A stretch of DNA of 64,000 nt, from positions 124,001-188,000 of the forward strand of contig NZ_FRFA01000006.1 in assembly GCF_900143535.1 (NCBI RefSeq), in the 5' to 3' direction. Shown here piece by piece: positions 43,094 to 52,657 of the stretch. The first letter of the stretch is position 1, and each line of letters begins with the position of its first letter. The notes under the pieces were generated by a model. It saw only the letters and a list, made by a program, of their open reading frames with translations, was not told the DNA's origin and made no database searches. The translations under genes and the position numbers were made by a program. Source of the DNA: Tateyamaria sp. Alg231-49 (GTDB lineage Bacteria; Pseudomonadota; Alphaproteobacteria; Rhodobacterales; Rhodobacteraceae).

Positions 43094-43227
43094 AATTGGT
43101 GTCCTCCCTAGGTATGAGCCGGACAGTGCTGCATTCCACCTTGTCCACGCAATACTGACGCAAGGTCGCGTTGCAATTTGTGACGCAAGGTGACAGATGC
43201 CGCACGACACTGAATGAGGCCCCTAAA

Positions 43228-43947
43228 ATGATCCTTTACCCCGCAATCGACCTCAAAGACGGACAGGCCGTGCGCCTTGTGCACGGAGATATGGACCGGG
43301 CCACCGTGTTTAACGATGACCCTGCCGCACAGGCGCGTGCCTTTGTCGACGCCGGCTGCAAGTGGTTGCATCTGGTTGACCTCAATGGGGCTTTTGCGGG
43401 CACACCTGTCAACGCCGCCCCGGTCGAAGCGATCCTCAAGGCCTGTCCTGTTCCGGCACAACTGGGCGGCGGCATCCGCGATATGGCTACGATCGAAATG
43501 TGGCTGAGCAAAGGGTTGGAGCGGGTGATCCTGGGGACGGTCGCTGTGGAGAACCCGGACCTCGTGCGTGAAGCCGCGCGCGCCTTTCCCGGCCATGTTG
43601 CGGTTGGCATCGACGCACGCGATGGCAAGGTGGCGACCAAGGGCTGGGCGACCGAGACGGATGTCGACGCCACAGACCTCGCCAAATCGTTTGAGGACGC
43701 AGGGGTGGCGGCGATCATCTACACCGACATCAACCGTGACGGCGCTATGGGCGGCCCAAACATCCCGGCCACAGAGGCGCTGGCGCAGGCCGTCTCGATC
43801 CCCGTGATTGCCTCGGGAGGCGTTTCATCGCTGGGCGACCTCACCGCCCTGAAGGACACGGGCGTAATCTCGGGCGCCATTTCGGGCCGTGCGCTTTATG
43901 ACGGGGCCATTGATCTGGCCGCCGCGCTTGCAATGCTCAAAGGCTAG
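43228..43947 (+). CDS. hisA: Phosphoribosylformimino-AICAR phosphate isomerase
   Basis: A 239-residue TIM-barrel enzyme isomerising ProFAR to PRFAR in histidine synthesis. Catalytic Asp in [20 protein letters not shown] (Asp8) and the second Asp in [12 protein letters not shown]. The phosphate loops AQLGGGIRD and IASGGVSS are intact. Start ATG 43228 gives the family's exact N-terminus; the frame is open upstream but that overlaps the divergent gene's control region. Confidence 0.96.
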   Translation: MILYPAIDLKDGQAVRLVHGDMDRATVFNDDPAAQARAFVDAGCKWLHLVDLNGAFAGTPVNAAPVEAILKACPVPAQLGGGIRDMATIEMWLSKGLERVILGTVAVENPDLVREAARAFPGHVAVGIDARDGKVATKGWATETDVDATDLAKSFEDAGVAAIIYTDINRDGAMGGPNIPATEALAQAVSIPVIASGGVSSLGDLTALKDTGVISGAISGRALYDGAIDLAAALAMLKG

Positions 43948-43950
43948 ACC

Positions 43951-44406
43951 TTATTCGGCGGCTACTGTCCCAGTGAATTTGGCGAGCGCCCCGGTCATCA
44001 CTTTGAGGTAGGGTGCGTCCTCGGACACACCGCCCAGCGGCGATAACATCTCGGTCGGGTCCTGATAGGCGATCATGGTCTTGCCGGTCCCATCTTGATA
44101 GACCAGCACCTTGAGGGGCAAGTAGAGGCCCGACACCGGGTCGTCCTTGATCGCGGGGGTGCCGACTTTGGGGCTGCCAAAGATCAGCAGTTGCGACGCG
44201 CCCACATCCTCTCCCACCGATTCCGCTCCGGCACCGTGATCCACGCGGGCAAAGATGGTCAGGCCTGCGCCTTCCAGTGTCGCGACCAAAGCATCGACAG
44301 TTTCGGTTACGCCAGCTGTGGCCTCTTTGCGGACAATGCCGTTGTCACCGGCCATAGCGGCCCCCGCCATCGCGACAATCACTGCCGCTGTTGCCAAGAA
44401 TTTCAT
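43951..44406 (-). CDS. Periplasmic DUF302 family protein
   Basis: A 151-residue exported protein with a signal peptide (KFLATAAVIVAMAGAAMA, cleaved near GDNG). The DUF302 fold follows, with TVDALVATLEGAGLTIFARV, a LLIFGSPKVGTPAI segment and LPLKVLVYQDGTGKTMIAYQ. Start at 44406 is supported by AGGAGG upstream. It lies on the opposite strand between hisA and hisF and converges with hisA, 3 bases between the ends. Function unknown. Confidence 0.88.
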   Translation of the reverse strand: MKFLATAAVIVAMAGAAMAGDNGIVRKEATAGVTETVDALVATLEGAGLTIFARVDHGAGAESVGEDVGASQLLIFGSPKVGTPAIKDDPVSGLYLPLKVLVYQDGTGKTMIAYQDPTEMLSPLGGVSEDAPYLKVMTGALAKFTGTVAAE

Positions 44407-44577
44407 GCATCCATTCCTCCTGAAGTGCTTTGGATGATGGCGCATCCCGCGATCGGCACCAGAAAACTTCCCGTGATCGGTGGAACGGCGCCGATTGTGG
44501 GCATGTCCTCACTTTTCACAATGGCCCAAGCCAATCTTCTTCTCTGATTTAGAAAATCCCGGGGTGAGCCCGCAGGG

Positions 44578-44720
44578 CGAGGGGCAGCGCCCCTCATTTC
44601 GCTAGCCGCGCCTCCGGCACGAGGGGCAGCGCCCCTCATTTCCTTAACCGCGCCTCCGGCACGAGGGGCAGCGCCCCTCATTTCCTTAACCGCGCCTCCG
44701 GCACGAGGGGCAGAGCCCCT
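44578..44720. repeat. 42-bp tandem repeat with internal hairpins, before hisF
   Basis: Copies of CGAGGGGCAG start at 44578, 44620, 44662 and 44704, an exact 42-base period; the first and last copies diverge. Each unit contains GAGGGGC-AGC-GCCCCTC, a 7-bp stem with a 3-base loop, then CATTTC, TTAAC and CGCGCCTCCGGCA. 42 is a multiple of 3, so the minus strand reads as 14-residue repeats (MRGAAPRAGGA), but I regard this as non-coding. Confidence 0.85.
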
Positions 44721-44754
44721 TTCCTAAGCCCGAAAAGCGCACTATCAGGCGTGC

Positions 44755-45516
44755 ATGCTCAAGACCCGCATCATCCCCTGTCTGGACGTGGCCGATGGCC
44801 GCGTCGTTAAAGGCGTGAACTTTGTCGACCTGATAGATGCAGGCGATCCGGTCGCGGCGGCGCAAGCCTATGACGCGGCAGGCGCGGACGAGTTGTGCTT
44901 TCTCGACATTCACGCCACCCACGAAAACCGCGGTACCATGTTCGATCTGGTGCAACGCACGGCAGAGCAATGTTTCATACCTTTGACCGTCGGGGGCGGG
45001 GTGCGCACCGTGGCGGATGTACGCGCCCTTTTGCTGGCAGGCGCGGACAAGGTGTCGTTCAACTCTGCGGCAGTGGCGGACCCAGACGTTTTGGCGCGCG
45101 CCGCCGATCAGTTCGGCAGTCAGTGCATTGTGTGCGCCATTGATGCCAAGACTGTAGAACCGGGCCGTTGGGAAATTTTCACCCATGGTGGGCGCAAGCC
45201 AACGGGGATCGATGCAGTCGAATTCGCGCGCACGGCGGCGGCCAAAGGGGCAGGGGAAATATTGCTGACCTCTATGGATCGCGACGGAACGCGGGCAGGG
45301 TTCAACCTGCCTCTGACCCGCGCCATATCGGACGCAGTGTCGATCCCGGTCATCGCATCAGGCGGCGTGGGCACGCTGGACCATCTTGTGGATGGCGTGA
45401 CCGAGGGCGGCGCGTCCGCAGTGCTTGCCGCATCCATCTTTCACTTTGGTGACTACACGATTGCCGAGGCCAAGGCCCATATGGCCGCCGCAGGTATCCC
45501 GATGAGGCTGACATGA
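44755..45516 (+). CDS. hisF: Imidazole glycerol phosphate synthase, cyclase subunit
   Basis: A 253-residue TIM barrel that, with the HisH glutaminase, makes imidazole glycerol phosphate and AICAR. Catalytic Asp11 ([18 protein letters not shown]) and Asp130 region (VCAIDAKT), phosphate loops [10 protein letters not shown] and [12 protein letters not shown]. It overlaps hisE by 4 bases. hisH and hisB are not in the window. Confidence 0.97.
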   Translation: MLKTRIIPCLDVADGRVVKGVNFVDLIDAGDPVAAAQAYDAAGADELCFLDIHATHENRGTMFDLVQRTAEQCFIPLTVGGGVRTVADVRALLLAGADKVSFNSAAVADPDVLARAADQFGSQCIVCAIDAKTVEPGRWEIFTHGGRKPTGIDAVEFARTAAAKGAGEILLTSMDRDGTRAGFNLPLTRAISDAVSIPVIASGGVGTLDHLVDGVTEGGASAVLAASIFHFGDYTIAEAKAHMAAAGIPMRLT

Positions 45517-45821
45517 CACTGGACGAGTTGTTTGCAACGATAGAGGCCCGCAAAGGCGCCGATCCTGATACGTCCTGGACGGCCAAATTGCTGTCCAAGG
45601 GGCCTGAGAAATGTGCGGAAAAGTTTGGCGAAGAGGCTGTTGAAGCCATCATTGAAGCTGTCAAAGGCGACAAAGTCGGCCTGACAAGCGAGGCTGCGGA
45701 TGTGATGTATCATCTGCTGGTGATGCTGGCTGCGCGGGATGTCCAATTGTGCGATGTTCTGGAAGAACTGGCGCGCAGGCAGGGCACCTCTGGCTTGGTG
45801 GAAAAGGCGGCGCGCAGCTAG
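45513..45821 (+). CDS. hisE: Phosphoribosyl-ATP pyrophosphatase
   Basis: A 102-residue all-alpha NTP-pyrophosphohydrolase hydrolysing phosphoribosyl-ATP in histidine synthesis. The metal-binding helices are [20 protein letters not shown] and [20 protein letters not shown], with the conserved E-E and E-x2-D residues. Free-standing (not fused to HisI). Start ATGA overlaps the end of hisF. Confidence 0.95.
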   Translation: MTLDELFATIEARKGADPDTSWTAKLLSKGPEKCAEKFGEEAVEAIIEAVKGDKVGLTSEAADVMYHLLVMLAARDVQLCDVLEELARRQGTSGLVEKAARS

Positions 45822-45849
45822 GCCGTACCGCCCGTTCGCCTCACAGCAA

Positions 45850-45867
45850 GGCGCATCCAGATGCGCC
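45850..45867. repeat. Short palindromic unit between hisE and pyc
   Basis: Perfect 7-bp stem GGCGCAT (45850-45856) / ATGCGCC (45861-45867), loop CCAG, followed by CTACCC. I recall similar GTAGGGCGCAT-type palindromes scattered between genes in Roseobacter genomes; here only one copy is present, so the repeat nature is inferred. It may also help end the his transcript. Confidence 0.45.
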
Positions 45868-45976
45868 CTACCCAGAACTACGTGTTGTTCACGTCACCCA
45901 AACGTCATATGAATTGCTGCAACTGCACAATGCAGCCCCCAAGGGCTGCCAAATGACTGCCCTGGGGGACCCTGAC

Positions 45977-48900
45977 ATGCCCGATTTCAAGAAAATCCTC
46001 ATCGCAAACCGCGGTGAGATCGCCATCCGCATCATGCGTGCGGCCAATGAAATGGGTAAAAAGACGGTCGCTGTCTTTGCCGAAGAAGACAAGCTGGGCC
46101 TGCACCGGTTCAAGGCGGACGAAGCCTACCGCATTGGTGAGGGCTTGGGGCCGGTGGCCGCGTACCTCTCGATCGAAGAGATGATCCGCGTCGCCCGGGA
46201 AAGTGGCGCAGACGCGATCCATCCCGGCTATGGCCTGCTGTCGGAAAACCCTGATTTCGTCGATGCCTGTGAGAAGAACGGCATCACCTTTATCGGTCCG
46301 CGTGCTGAAACGATGCGCGCCCTTGGCGACAAGGCGTCTGCCCGCCGCGTCGCGGTCGAGGCGGGCGTACCTGTCATCCCCGCAACCGAGGTACTGGGCG
46401 ATGACATGGCGGCGATCAAGAAAGAGGCCAAAGAAGTCGGCTATCCCTTGATGCTCAAAGCATCCTGGGGCGGAGGCGGTCGTGGCATGCGCCCGATCAT
46501 GTCCGAGGACGAAGTAGAGGAAAAAGTGCTGGAGGGGCGGCGCGAGGCCGAGGCTGCTTTTGGCAACGGTGAAGGTTATCTGGAAAAGATGATCCTCAAA
46601 GCCCGCCACGTCGAGGTGCAGATTCTTGGCGACAAGCATGGCGGCATGTACCACTTGTTTGAGCGCGATTGCTCTGTCCAGCGGCGTAACCAGAAAGTGG
46701 TGGAACGCGCGCCAGCGCCGTACCTGACTGAAGAACAGCGGGCCGAGATTTGCGAGCTTGGCTACAAGATTTGCAAGCACGTGAATTATGAATGTGCGGG
46801 CACTGTCGAATTCCTGATGGATATGGCCGATGGCAAATTCTACTTCATCGAAGTGAATCCGCGCGTACAGGTCGAACACACCGTGACCGAAGAGGTGACA
46901 GGCATCGACATCGTGCAGGCTCAAATCCTGATTGCCGAAGGCAAGACCATCGCTGAGGCCACCGGCAAGCCGTCTCAGGCCGACGTAGTGTTGACCGGCC
47001 ACGCCCTGCAAACCCGGATCACAACCGAAGATCCACAGAACAACTTCATTCCCGATTATGGCCGCATCTCCGCCTACCGCGAAGCCACCGGCATGGGTAT
47101 CCGTCTGGATGGCGGTACGGCCTACGCGGGTGGTGTGATCACCCGCTACTACGACAGCCTGCTCACCAAGGTGACGGCCAAGGCCCCGACGCCTGAGATG
47201 GCCATCGCACGTATGGACCGCGCCCTGCGCGAGTTCCGTATTCGCGGCGTGTCCACCAACATCGCCTTTGTCGAAAACCTGCTCAAGCACCCGACCTTCC
47301 TCGACAACACCTACCACACCAAGTTCATCGACGAGACGCCGGACCTGTTCACCTTCAAGAAGCGGCGTGACCGCGGCACCAAGGTTCTGACCTACATTGC
47401 CGATATCACGGTGAACGGGCACCCGGAGGTCAAGGACCGTCCAAAACCACGCGCGGACCTTAAGGCGCCCAAACCGCCAGCTTTGCAAGCTGACCCGACG
47501 CACCAGATGGGCACCCGCAACCTGCTGGAACAAAAGGGCCCCCAAGCGGTTGCTGACTGGATGAAGGCGCAGCAACAGTTGCTGATTACCGACACCACCA
47601 TGCGCGACGGGCACCAGTCTCTGCTTGCCACTCGGATGCGTAGCCATGACATGATCAATGTGGCCCCGGCCTATGCAGCCAACCTGCCACAGCTCTTCTC
47701 GGTTGAGTGTTGGGGTGGGGCAACCTTTGATGTTGCCTATCGTTTCTTGCAGGAGTGCCCCTGGCAGCGCCTGCGCGATCTGCGCGAGCGGATGCCGAAC
47801 CTGATGACCCAGATGCTGCTGCGCGGCGCCAACGGGGTCGGGTACACCAACTATCCTGACAACGTGGTGCAGGAGTTTGTCCGCGTTGCCGCCACCACAG
47901 GTGTCGATGTTTTCCGCGTTTTTGACAGCCTGAACTGGGTTGAGAACATGCGTGTAGCCATGGACGCGGTCATAGAGAACAACAAGATTTGTGAAGGCAC
48001 GGTCTGCTACACCGGTGACATCCTGAACCCGGATCGCGCCAAGTATGACCTGAAATACTATGTCGACATGGGCAACCAACTGAAGGACGCGGGCGCGCAT
48101 GTGCTCGGCTTGAAGGACATGGCGGGCCTGTTGAAACCCGCCGCCGCACGCGTGCTGGTTAAGGCGCTTAAGCAAGAGGTGGGCCTGCCCATCCACTTCC
48201 ACACCCATGACACCGCAGGCATCGCCTGTGCCACCATTCTGGCGGCGGCCGAAGCGGGCGTAGATGCGGTGGACTGTGCCATGGACGCCCTGTCGGGCAA
48301 CACGTCTCAGGCAACGTTGGGCACCGTCGTCGGCGCCTTGCAGCACACAGACCGTGACACGGGCCTGTCGGTCGATGCAATCCGCGACATCTCGGACTAC
48401 TGGGAATCCGTGCGCGATCACTACGCCGCGTTCGAGAGCGGGATGCAGGCTCCATCCTCCGAGGTTTACCTGCACGAGATGCCCGGCGGGCAGTTTACCA
48501 ACCTCAAGGCGCAGGCGCGCTCGCTGGGTCTGGAAGAACGCTGGCACGACGTGGCGCGGACATATGCAGACGTGAACCAAATGTTTGGCGATATCGTCAA
48601 GGTGACACCATCCTCCAAAGTTGTGGGGGACATGGCGCTGATGATGGTCAGCCAGAACCTCACCCGGGACGAGGTCGAGGACCCGGAAAAAGACGTCGCC
48701 TTTCCCGACAGTGTTGTGGACATGATGCGCGGCAATTTGGGCCAGCCTCCCGGAGGCTTCCCGCCTGAGATCCAGCTGAAAATCCTGAAGGGTGAAGCGC
48801 CCAATACACAACGCCCCGGTGCCGATGTTCCGGCAGTTGATCTGGACGACACGCGCGCGGACCTTACGAAACAGCTGGAGGGCAGGGAGGTCGATGACGA

Positions 48901-49423
48901 GGACCTGTCGGGCTACCTCATGTATCCCAAGGTGTTCCTTGATTACATGGGCCGCCATCGCACATACGGCCCCGTTCGGGTGCTGCCGACCAAGACCTTC
49001 TTTTACGGCATGCAGCCCGGTGAAGAAATCACGGCCGAGATCGACCCCGGCAAGACCCTCGAAATCCGCCTTCAAGCCGTGGGCGAGACCAACGAGGACG
49101 GCGAGGCCAAGGTGTTCTTTGAACTCAACGGCGCTCCGCGCGTCATTCGCGTTCCCAACCGTATGGTGAAATCAACCACCGTGCAGCGACCAAAGGCCGA
49201 GGCAGGCAATGCAGATCACATTGGTGCGCCGATGCCCGGCGTGGTCGCGTCCGTGGGCGTGCAGGCGGGCCAAAAAGTCAGCGAAGGCGATCTGCTGTTG
49301 ACCATCGAGGCGATGAAGATGGAAACCGGGATCCATGCTGAGCGCGATGCGACGGTCAAGGCTGTGCACGTTGGCCCCGGCGGGCAGATCGATGCCAAGG
49401 ACCTATTGGTTGAGTTGGAGTGA
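45977..49423 (+). CDS. pyc: Pyruvate carboxylase
   Basis: A 1148-residue multi-domain biotin enzyme making oxaloacetate from pyruvate and bicarbonate with ATP. In order: biotin carboxylase (~1-455, ILIANRGEIAIRIMRAA; ATP loop WGGGGRGMR), carboxyltransferase TIM barrel (~530-800, TDTTMRDGHQSLLATRMR), allosteric/PC-specific domain, and biotin carrier domain with Lys1114 in LTIEAMKMETGI. Start ATG 45977 (MPDFKKILIANRGE) follows GGGGGACC; the frame is open earlier but overlaps hisE. A long antisense open frame over it is a codon-bias artefact. Confidence 0.97.
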   Translation: MPDFKKILIANRGEIAIRIMRAANEMGKKTVAVFAEEDKLGLHRFKADEAYRIGEGLGPVAAYLSIEEMIRVARESGADAIHPGYGLLSENPDFVDACEKNGITFIGPRAETMRALGDKASARRVAVEAGVPVIPATEVLGDDMAAIKKEAKEVGYPLMLKASWGGGGRGMRPIMSEDEVEEKVLEGRREAEAAFGNGEGYLEKMILKARHVEVQILGDKHGGMYHLFERDCSVQRRNQKVVERAPAPYLTEEQRAEICELGYKICKHVNYECAGTVEFLMDMADGKFYFIEVNPRVQVEHTVTEEVTGIDIVQAQILIAEGKTIAEATGKPSQADVVLTGHALQTRITTEDPQNNFIPDYGRISAYREATGMGIRLDGGTAYAGGVITRYYDSLLTKVTAKAPTPEMAIARMDRALREFRIRGVSTNIAFVENLLKHPTFLDNTYHTKFIDETPDLFTFKKRRDRGTKVLTYIADITVNGHPEVKDRPKPRADLKAPKPPALQADPTHQMGTRNLLEQKGPQAVADWMKAQQQLLITDTTMRDGHQSLLATRMRSHDMINVAPAYAANLPQLFSVECWGGATFDVAYRFLQECPWQRLRDLRERMPNLMTQMLLRGANGVGYTNYPDNVVQEFVRVAATTGVDVFRVFDSLNWVENMRVAMDAVIENNKICEGTVCYTGDILNPDRAKYDLKYYVDMGNQLKDAGAHVLGLKDMAGLLKPAAARVLVKALKQEVGLPIHFHTHDTAGIACATILAAAEAGVDAVDCAMDALSGNTSQATLGTVVGALQHTDRDTGLSVDAIRDISDYWESVRDHYAAFESGMQAPSSEVYLHEMPGGQFTNLKAQARSLGLEERWHDVARTYADVNQMFGDIVKVTPSSKVVGDMALMMVSQNLTRDEVEDPEKDVAFPDSVVDMMRGNLGQPPGGFPPEIQLKILKGEAPNTQRPGADVPAVDLDDTRADLTKQLEGREVDDEDLSGYLMYPKVFLDYMGRHRTYGPVRVLPTKTFFYGMQPGEEITAEIDPGKTLEIRLQAVGETNEDGEAKVFFELNGAPRVIRVPNRMVKSTTVQRPKAEAGNADHIGAPMPGVVASVGVQAGQKVSEGDLLLTIEAMKMETGIHAERDATVKAVHVGPGGQIDAKDLLVELE

Positions 49424-49466
49424 GGCGAAGAGAGGCATGCGTGCAAGATGCGGCAAAGGTCTGGTT

Positions 49467-49487
49467 TTTGAGCACAAAACGCTCAAA
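49467..49487. other. Hairpin downstream of pyc
   Basis: Perfect 7-bp stem TTTGAGC (49467-49473) / GCTCAAA (49481-49487), loop ACAAAAC, 44 bases after the pyc stop and 109 before the amidinotransferase start. No T-run follows, so it could be a weak terminator or an operator of the next gene. Confidence 0.35.
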
Positions 49488-49595
49488 TGCGCGCGGCGCG
49501 CCGACAGCCCACTTTGAACCGTTTCTGCTGTTTCCGGAGACTTGTGAATTCTAGGCATTGATACTACGACGACAGCATCTGGCCTGAGGTGTAAA

Positions 49596-50717
49596 ATGCA
49601 GAAAACTGTCGTCAATAGTTGGAACGAATGGGACCCGCTCAAACACGTGATCGTGGGACGAGCGGATGATTGTCATATCCCGCCAAACGAACCAGCGCTT
49701 GAAGCAAAAGTTCCTGAAGATAGCGACATGCGTGGACAGTGGGGTCGCAGACCACAAGAAACGATTGACCGTGCCAACGAGCTTTTGGACAATTTCGCCA
49801 CGATGCTGGAAGGCCGTGGCATTCGCGTTGATCGCCCGACCTCAATAAATCACGCACTGCCCGCAGAGACGCCAGATTTCAAAACTGACAGTCAATTTGG
49901 GTGCATGCCGCCCCGCGACGTGTTGTTGACGGTCGGGTCCGAGATGCTTGAGGCAACGATGTCGTATCGCTGTCGTTGGTTTGAGTATCTGAACTATCGC
50001 CCACTAATGCAGCGGTATTTCGACGAAGATCCCAATTTCCGCCATGAAAGCGCACCCAAACCGCGCCTTACGGATGCGGATTACCACCCTGACTATCTGA
50101 GCGATAAGATCGGTGTTGAGCAGCGCCTTAAGTGGGCCGAAGAGAAATTCTTTGTCACGACTGAAGAAGAGCCGCTATTTGATGCGGCGGACGTGCTGCG
50201 ATTTGGGCGCGACTTGGTTGTGCAGCATGGGTTCACGACCAACGAAAAAGGCATTGAATGGTTGCGTCGTCACTTTCCTGATCATCGTGTGCATACGGTG
50301 AACTTTCCAGGTGATCCTTACCCGATCCACATTGATGCAACTTTTACACCCTTGCGCCCCGGCTTGATCCTGAACAACCCTCAGCGCCGTTTGCCTGAGG
50401 CACAGCGCAAAATGTATGCGGATAACGATTGGGAAATCGTCGATGCGGCCCAACCTGCGCACAATGCACCACCTCCGCTATGCTATTCGTCCACTTGGCT
50501 TTCGATGAACGTGTTGGTTCTTGACCCGAAAACAGTCTGTGTTGAAAAATCCGAGGTCTATCAGGCGGAACAGATGGACAAACTTGGCATGGAAGTCGTC
50601 GAGGTCGATTTGCGCGACGCATATGCATTTGGGGGTGGTTTGCATTGCTGTACTGCGGACGTGAACCGTGAAGGCACGTGCGAAGACTACTTCCCAAAAA
50701 TGCCGACACTCGCATAA
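49596..50717 (+). CDS. Glycine amidinotransferase family protein (AGAT-like)
   Basis: A 373-residue amidinotransferase of the AGAT/StrB1/CyrA family, which moves the amidino group of arginine to an amine such as glycine. The catalytic triad region is kept: Asp in FDAADVLRFGRD (196-206), His245 in HIDATFTPLRPG and Cys351 in GGGLHCCTADVNREG. The FPGDPYPIHIDATF and MYADNDWEIVDAAQP segments resemble vertebrate AGAT closely, favouring glycine as acceptor (guanidinoacetate product), but a specialised acceptor cannot be excluded. No methyltransferase or creatine gene lies beside it. The gene stands alone, between pyc and an MFS transporter. Confidence 0.85.
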   Translation: MQKTVVNSWNEWDPLKHVIVGRADDCHIPPNEPALEAKVPEDSDMRGQWGRRPQETIDRANELLDNFATMLEGRGIRVDRPTSINHALPAETPDFKTDSQFGCMPPRDVLLTVGSEMLEATMSYRCRWFEYLNYRPLMQRYFDEDPNFRHESAPKPRLTDADYHPDYLSDKIGVEQRLKWAEEKFFVTTEEEPLFDAADVLRFGRDLVVQHGFTTNEKGIEWLRRHFPDHRVHTVNFPGDPYPIHIDATFTPLRPGLILNNPQRRLPEAQRKMYADNDWEIVDAAQPAHNAPPPLCYSSTWLSMNVLVLDPKTVCVEKSEVYQAEQMDKLGMEVVEVDLRDAYAFGGGLHCCTADVNREGTCEDYFPKMPTLA

Positions 50718-51091
50718 GCCGCCTGTTTTGTTCAGTGGTAGCCTAAGGTGCGCAAAACACTTGCGGGCGCCAGCGAACACCAGCGCAGAAAAGTCTAACG
50801 GCGGCTTCGTCCGGCACGGCGAACGGTAGCGTTGTCACTGATGCCCGATCGCTGTCCGGCACATGTCTTGGATGTTGAGGCCTGTGAAGCGTGGCGCGGT
50901 TCTGGTCAGGATTAAGAAGGAGCGCCGTGCGCAGGCAATGCCACGCGGCGCGTCCGCTCAAGCACATCTGTTTGCAGTCTGAAACATGAGATCAAAGCGG
51001 TTTGAATTGCGCTTGTGTCTCCATGTTTCTTGGGCACAGGCTGGATCAGGGCGCGACTCTGCCCTGACTCACCATTGCTTGGGACGGGCAA
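50718..51091. other. Intergenic region before the MFS gene
   Basis: 374 bases without a supported gene. It contains a 7-bp hairpin TCAGGGC (51046-51052) / GCCCTGA (51061-51067), 24 bases before the MFS start codon. Small frames here lack protein-like sequence. Confidence 0.45.
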
Positions 51092-52234
51092 ATGAACACA
51101 CAGTCAAATCGCGCCACTTGGCTTGCCGTTTCCGCGATGTTCGTTCTGAACGGCGCGCTTTATGGTATTTGGGCGGCGCGTATCCCGGCGATGGCGACAC
51201 GTCATGACCTTGATGCGGGTGAATTGGGTCTGCTCTTGTTGTTGCTGGCGGGTGGGGCGATTGCAGCTTTTCCCCTTGCTGGACGCTTTGCCGACAAGTT
51301 GGGAGCCGCCTTCATCACGTTGTGGATCGCGGTGGCGTACACGGTGGCCCTCGCGCTCACAGCGCTTGCTCCGAACGTTGCCACCCTTGCAGTTGCGCTT
51401 GCCGTGTTTGGGGCGACGCATGGTGCGATGGATGTCGCAATGAACACATGGGCGGGAGAAGCCGAGCGCCATATCGCGCGCCCGGTGATGTCGTCCTTTC
51501 ACGCGATGTTCAGTCTCGGGGCTGGTTTGGGCGCGGCAAGCGGTTTTTTTGCAGAGCAATGGGGCGTCGATATCCCGGCACACTTCATAGTCACAGGTGT
51601 GGCAGTCGCCACGCTGACGTTGACGATCGCCCGTATCGGTTGGGTCTCGCCTACTCAGGACGGCGTGTCTGGCACGCCGTTGTTCCCATTGCCCACAGGT
51701 CCTCTGGTGGCTGTGGGCCTTATCGCGTTCTGCACCTCCATGGGCGAAGGCGCGATGGTCGATTGGAGTGCGCTGTTGCTCATCGAAACGACAGAAGTCA
51801 CGCCTGCGCAGGCGGCTTTGGGTTATACCGTGTTCTCGGTGGCCATGGTGGTCACGCGGTTGCTTGGAGATCAGGCGACGCGGGCCTTTGGGCCCACACC
51901 CACAGCACGGTTCGCCGGGGTAATCGCAACTGTTGGCGCCATCTGTGCCGTGTCCTCAACCAGTTACAGCGTGACACTGATCGCCTTTGCATTGATGGGA
52001 GTCGGGTATGCGGTGATCATGCCGCTGGCCTTTTCACGCGCCGCACGCGACCCGCATTTGCCGCCCGGCACGGCCATCGCCTCTGTGTCGACCCTTGGCT
52101 ATGGCGGGTTGCTTCTTGGCCCGCCGCTGATCGGGTTTGTGGCCTATGCCAGCACGTTGCGCACAGGCTTTGCCCTGCTGGCGGTTCTGGCGGCTCTGAT
52201 CATCGTTCTGGCGGGTGCGGTGCGCGCAAAGTAA
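51092..52234 (+). CDS. MFS transporter (YbjJ-like)
   Basis: A 380-residue major facilitator protein with about 12 membrane helices. WAARIPAMATRHDLDAGELG after helix 1 and GRFADKLGA between helices 2 and 3 are the usual MFS loop motifs; MDVAMNTWAGEAER in helix 4-5 and MGEGAMVDWSALLL in the second half match the YbjJ/FucP-like subgroup. Substrate unknown. ATG 51092 follows GGGACGGGC. It may be cotranscribed with the VOC gene 45 bases downstream. Confidence 0.88.
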   Translation: MNTQSNRATWLAVSAMFVLNGALYGIWAARIPAMATRHDLDAGELGLLLLLLAGGAIAAFPLAGRFADKLGAAFITLWIAVAYTVALALTALAPNVATLAVALAVFGATHGAMDVAMNTWAGEAERHIARPVMSSFHAMFSLGAGLGAASGFFAEQWGVDIPAHFIVTGVAVATLTLTIARIGWVSPTQDGVSGTPLFPLPTGPLVAVGLIAFCTSMGEGAMVDWSALLLIETTEVTPAQAALGYTVFSVAMVVTRLLGDQATRAFGPTPTARFAGVIATVGAICAVSSTSYSVTLIAFALMGVGYAVIMPLAFSRAARDPHLPPGTAIASVSTLGYGGLLLGPPLIGFVAYASTLRTGFALLAVLAALIIVLAGAVRAK

Positions 52235-52279
52235 GGCCGCCCCCTTGCAGGCCTGCACGGGCTGGGGCAGGGAAGTGTA

Positions 52280-52657
52280 ATGAAGCTGGCCTCTGTATCT
52301 CTGATCGTGCCCGACTATGACGAAGCGATTGCCTTTTATTGTGGGCAGATGGGCTTCGATCTGATCGCTGACATCGATCAGGGGCGCAAGCGCTGGGTCG
52401 AGGTGCGGCCTGGCCAAGGCGGTGCGTCCTTTGTGCTGGCTCGTGCCGACGGACCTTCCCAACAAGCAGCCATTGGGGCGCAGGGCGCGGGGCGGGTGTG
52501 GTTGTTCTTGCAAACGGACGATTTTGCGCGGGATCATGCGCTTTTGTTGGGCGCCGGTGTGACGTTCGAAGAAGAACCGCGCGTCGAACCCTATGGCACA
52601 GTCGCCGTGTTTCGCGACATCTTTGGCAACCGCTGGGACCTGATCGAGCGTCGTTAG
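52280..52657 (+). CDS. VOC-fold (glyoxalase/bleomycin-resistance-like) protein
   Basis: A 125-residue single vicinal-oxygen-chelate protein: MKLASVSLIVPDYDEAIAFY at the start, FEEEPRVEPYGTVAVFRDIF and GNRWDLIERR at the end. Such proteins dimerise to make one metal site. The first His of typical glyoxalases is replaced (SVSLIV), so substrate and metal use are unclear. It converges with the next gene, overlapping by 4 bases. Confidence 0.85.
   Translation: MKLASVSLIVPDYDEAIAFYCGQMGFDLIADIDQGRKRWVEVRPGQGGASFVLARADGPSQQAAIGAQGAGRVWLFLQTDDFARDHALLLGAGVTFEEEPRVEPYGTVAVFRDIFGNRWDLIERR

Noticed and set aside
44403-44681. Minus-strand frame with 14-residue repeats (MRGAAPRAGGA)
   Set aside because: The repeats come from the 42-bp DNA repeat being a multiple of three; no start site and the non-repeat part is not protein-like.
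44578-44720. CRISPR array
   Set aside because: The units are directly adjacent with no unique spacers and no cas genes are present.
45905-49075. A 1056-residue open frame antisense to pyruvate carboxylase
   Set aside because: It has no recognisable domain, is rich in His/Val/Gly as expected for the reverse strand of GC-rich coding DNA, and the sense gene is certain. It is a codon-bias shadow.
50743-50967. A 74-residue minus-strand gene before the MFS transporter
   Set aside because: Arg/Pro/Ala-rich composition typical of non-coding GC-rich DNA, no start site and no motif.
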